From the NCBI RefSeq assembly GCF_016793485.1, contig NZ_JAEULZ010000003.1, positions 248,001-312,000 of the forward strand: a stretch of 64,000 bases of DNA. Reading direction: 5' to 3'. Position numbers and translations under genes: made by a program. The notes beneath the pieces were generated by a model. That model saw only the letters and a program-made list of their open reading frames with translations. It searched no databases and was not told where the DNA came from. This stretch comes from Mesorhizobium sp. Lineage in GTDB: Bacteria; Pseudomonadota; Alphaproteobacteria; Rhizobiales; Rhizobiaceae. Below, one piece after another: positions 61,844 through 64,000 of the stretch; the stretch's first letter is position 1; each line of letters opens with the position of its first letter.

Positions 61844-62623
61844 ATGGTTGAACTCACCCTTCCCAAGAACTCGCAGATCAGGCAGGGCAAGACATGGCCG
61901 AAGCCGGACGGTGCGAAAAACCTGCGCGAGTACCGCATCTACCGCTGGAACCCGGATGACGGCGAGAACCCGAGCATCGACACCTATTTCGTCGACACCG
62001 ACGATTGCGGGCCGATGATCCTCGACGCGCTGCTCTACATCAAGAACAAGATCGACCCGACGCTGACGCTGCGCCGCTCCTGCCGCGAAGGCATCTGCGG
62101 CTCCTGCGCCATGAACATCGACGGCTCCAACACGCTGGCCTGCACGAAGGGCGCCGACGAGATCAAGGGCGCGGTCAAGGTCTATCCGCTGCCGCACATG
62201 CAGGTGGTCAAGGACCTCGTGCCGGACCTAACCAATTTCTACGCCCAGCACGCCTCGATCCAGCCCTATCTCCAGACCGTCTCGCCGGAGCCGGCGAAGG
62301 AATGGCTGCAGAGCCATGAGGACCGCCAGAAGCTCGACGGCCTCTACGAGTGCATCCTGTGCGCCTGCTGCTCGACCTCCTGCCCGAGCTACTGGTGGAA
62401 CGGTGACCGCTATCTCGGCCCGGCCGTCCTGCTGCAGGCCTATCGCTGGCTGATCGACAGCCGCGACGAGGCGAAGGGCGAACGTCTCGACAATCTGGAA
62501 GACCCTTTCCGCCTCTACCGCTGCCACACCATCATGAACTGCGCGCAAACCTGCCCCAAGGGCCTGAACCCCGCCAAGGCAATCGCCGAGATCAAGAAGA
62601 TGATGGTGGAGCGCAGGGTATAG
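61844..62623 (+). CDS. sdhB: Succinate dehydrogenase iron-sulfur subunit
   Basis: 259 aa. The [2Fe-2S] cysteines are in [16 protein letters not shown] and LACTKG; the [4Fe-4S] and [3Fe-4S] ligands in [17 protein letters not shown] and [17 protein letters not shown]. It passes electrons from SdhA to quinone. Begins 3 nt after the GT25 gene. Confidence 0.97.
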   Translation: MVELTLPKNSQIRQGKTWPKPDGAKNLREYRIYRWNPDDGENPSIDTYFVDTDDCGPMILDALLYIKNKIDPTLTLRRSCREGICGSCAMNIDGSNTLACTKGADEIKGAVKVYPLPHMQVVKDLVPDLTNFYAQHASIQPYLQTVSPEPAKEWLQSHEDRQKLDGLYECILCACCSTSCPSYWWNGDRYLGPAVLLQAYRWLIDSRDEAKGERLDNLEDPFRLYRCHTIMNCAQTCPKGLNPAKAIAEIKKMMVERRV

Positions 62624-62625
62624 TC

Positions 62626-63264
62626 TTGTCCGAAGACCTCCCCATCCTCAATCCCGCCGAAGCCCGCGTCCTCGGCTGCCTGATCGAGAAGAAGGAACTG
62701 ACGCCCGACGTCTATCCGCTGACGTTGAACGGCGCGCTTGCCGCCGCCAACCAAAAGACGGCGCGTGAGCCTGTTATGGCGCTCGAGCAGGTCGAGGTGA
62801 ATCGCGCGCTGAAGACGCTGACCGAGAAGGGACTGGTGCGGCAGGCTTTCGGCTCGCGCGTCGAACGATACGAACATCTGCTGTCGCAGAAGTTCTCGCT
62901 CACCCAGTCGCAGATCGCCATTGTCGGCCTGCTCCTGTTGCGCGGACCGCAGACGGCGCATGAGCTTCTGGCGCGCGCCGAGCGCATGGCGCGCTTCCAG
63001 TCGATCGAGCAGTTGCGCGGCGACCTCGACCTCCTGATCGGCCGCCGCCCGCCTCTGGTCCAACTCATCGAGCGCGGCCCCGGCCAGCGCGAGGAGCGTT
63101 ATGCGCATCTGCTTTCCGGCGAGGTGCAGATGCCGGTCTATGCCGCGCAACCGGCTGTGGCGTCATACTCTTCCCATCGATCCGATCTGGAAGAGCGCGT
63201 CGAGGCGCTGGAAAGACAGGTTGCCGAGCTGTCCGAAAAGCTGCGCATCCTCGTCGGCGAATAA
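62626..63264 (+). CDS. YceH family (DUF480) protein
   Basis: 212 aa, TTG start 2 nt after the sdhB stop. Paired winged helices: LNPAEARVLGCLIEKKELTP with YPLTLNGALAAANQK, then a second one around LTQSQIAIVGLLLLRGPQTA. The C-terminus is a short coiled coil. Conserved but of unknown function; a DNA-binding or partner-binding role is suggested by fold only. Probably the last gene of the sdh transcript. Confidence 0.88.
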   Translation: MSEDLPILNPAEARVLGCLIEKKELTPDVYPLTLNGALAAANQKTAREPVMALEQVEVNRALKTLTEKGLVRQAFGSRVERYEHLLSQKFSLTQSQIAIVGLLLLRGPQTAHELLARAERMARFQSIEQLRGDLDLLIGRRPPLVQLIERGPGQREERYAHLLSGEVQMPVYAAQPAVASYSSHRSDLEERVEALERQVAELSEKLRILVGE

Positions 63265-63268
63265 GCCT

Positions 63269-63904
63269 TCAGAGCACCCTGAAGACGAAGGCCTGAACCA
63301 GCACCTCGGGCTCGGCGATCGTAAACGCTCGAAACAGCGGGCTTTCATCGACCGTCTCCCAGCGATCCTCCTTTTCAAGCTCTGTGAATTTCGCGCGAAA
63401 CCCTTGGGACACCAGAACCGTGTCGCGAACAGTTAGCACGGCGTAACCACCCGGTCGCGTGATGCGGACGAGTTCGTCCAGCGCCGAGGCCGGCGCATGG
63501 CCTTCGGTAAAAACGCCGGTAGAGAAGAAGGCCGCGAAATGACCGTCCGGCCACGGCAGCGCCTTGCCCAGCTCGGCCTCCGTCAGCTTTGCGTATGCGC
63601 CGCGTCCGGCCGCGACCGCGAGCATGTCGGGGGAAAAATCGAGCCCCTCCAGCCGGTCATAGCCCAACGCCTTCGCATAACCGCCCGAAAGCCCGGTGCC
63701 GCAGCCGGCGTCGAGGATCGGGCCGTCGCCCTTAGGCACATGGCGCGCCAGCCAGCTCGTCACGACGAACGGCAGCGCATAGCCGAGCGAAAGCGTATCG
63801 TGGTCATAAGAGGCCGACCAGTCCGCATAGGCGCGCGCCAGTTCGTCCGGCGAGGCTGCCGCATAGACACCGTCCAGCGCCTTGCTGTGTCCCTTCCCTC
63901 TCAT
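63269..63904 (-). CDS. Class I SAM-dependent methyltransferase
   Basis: 211 aa. N-terminal YADWSASYDHDTLSLGYALP, motif I ILDAGCGTGLSGGYAKALG, then GLDFSPDMLAVAAGRGAY and RITRPGGYAVLTVRD. UbiE/WBSCR27-like small-molecule methyltransferase; substrate not identifiable. Its start overlaps the stop of the upstream transporter gene by 4 nt. Convergent with yceH, 4 nt apart. Confidence 0.88.
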   Translation of the reverse strand: MRGKGHSKALDGVYAAASPDELARAYADWSASYDHDTLSLGYALPFVVTSWLARHVPKGDGPILDAGCGTGLSGGYAKALGYDRLEGLDFSPDMLAVAAGRGAYAKLTEAELGKALPWPDGHFAAFFSTGVFTEGHAPASALDELVRITRPGGYAVLTVRDTVLVSQGFRAKFTELEKEDRWETVDESPLFRAFTIAEPEVLVQAFVFRVL

Positions 63905-64000
63905 CTGCCCTCCTCCGCGCCGTGGTTGCGCATGCGGCGTTCGAGCGCGCGCAGGGCCAGCGACAGGCCTACCGTCAGGATCAGGTAGATATAGGCGACG
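63901..64000 (-). CDS. C-terminal end of a polar amino acid-type ABC transporter permease (partial)
   Basis: Only the last 32 codons are inside the window: VAYIYLILTVGLSLALRALE and then a short basic tail, the usual end of HisM/GlnP-type permeases, after the last membrane helix. The rest lies beyond position 64000. Coupled to the methyltransferase gene by an ATGA overlap. Confidence 0.7.
   Translation of the reverse strand, partial: VAYIYLILTVGLSLALRALERRMRNHGAEEGR

Overview
The window looks like a chromosomal segment from an alphaproteobacterium of the Hyphomicrobiales (Rhizobiales), most like Mesorhizobium, Aminobacter or another Phyllobacteriaceae member. The evidence is high G+C, an rluD-rpoH pair, TrcR (DUF1013), a CenR-type response regulator, a ZapA/DUF4164 pair, single-domain DUF1127 proteins, CtrA-type TTAA-N7-TTAA sites and a sdhCDAB operon. 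Genus is inferred from gene content only. There are no prophage, transposase, CRISPR or rRNA genes. Most of the window is core chromosome, with a few accessory insertions.

Layout. 1-8468: a minus-strand catabolic operon (hydroxyquinol-type intradiol dioxygenase, maleylacetate reductase, a five-gene branched-chain-type ABC importer, and a TfdB-like phenol hydroxylase cut by the window edge) with a divergent LysR regulator. 8522-9074: decayed DNA holding an RND efflux pump remnant, then tRNA-Glu(CTC). 9171-12209: VOC protein, small membrane protein, pseudouridine synthase, heat-shock sigma factor RpoH and a clear terminator. 12209-14850: two glycosyltransferases, one of them a two-domain protein. 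14923-15677: a candidate structured RNA (possibly 6S RNA), zapA and a DUF4164 gene. 15965-22707: central carbon genes tkt, gap, a bestrophin, pgk and class I fba, plus a small membrane protein. 22852-30628: an alpha/beta hydrolase, persulfide dioxygenase-rhodanese, 1-Cys peroxiredoxin, SDR, DUF1127, WYL regulator, GrpB, GFA and TrcR. 30773-35526: a Pho-box-preceded phytase-like esterase, MntH with a palindromic metal-type operator, and a LysR regulator. 35655-42718: DUF1127, L,D-transpeptidase, CenR, a lone cyclic-nucleotide-binding protein, ExoIII, LolA, FtsK and a secreted protein. 42787-53946: amtB-glnK, tesB, a UbiH-family hydroxylase, ybaK, osmC, mgtC, a methyltransferase, a NarL-type two-component pair, leuC and a small unknown. 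54078-57907: two adjacent membrane GGDEF proteins, a ClpP-like membrane protein and a secreted protein. 58405-64000: sdhC-sdhD-sdhA-[family 25 glycosyltransferase]-sdhB, yceH, a methyltransferase and the end of an ABC permease.

How it fits together. The first 8.5 kb encodes uptake and ring cleavage of a phenolic compound to maleylacetate and 3-oxoadipate, which would feed the TCA cycle, where the sdh operon acts. The 8-bp core AATCGATT lies upstream of gap, fba and sdhC. This suggests a shared LacI-family regulator, plausibly PckR, although no such regulator lies in the window. Other regulatory signals read directly are a three-repeat Pho box before the phytase-like gene, CtrA sites before ftsK and before a small secreted-protein gene, a sigma54-like promoter before glnK-amtB, and two copies of a CTCCTGAC-N8-GTCAGGAG palindrome before a DUF1127 gene and a WYL regulator.

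Most named genes are well-known families. The least explained items are the two-domain glycosyltransferase, the glycosyltransferase inside the sdh operon, the WYL/DUF1127 operator pair, the candidate RNA behind zapA and several small conserved-looking unknowns. I saw no clear multi-gene system that I could call new.
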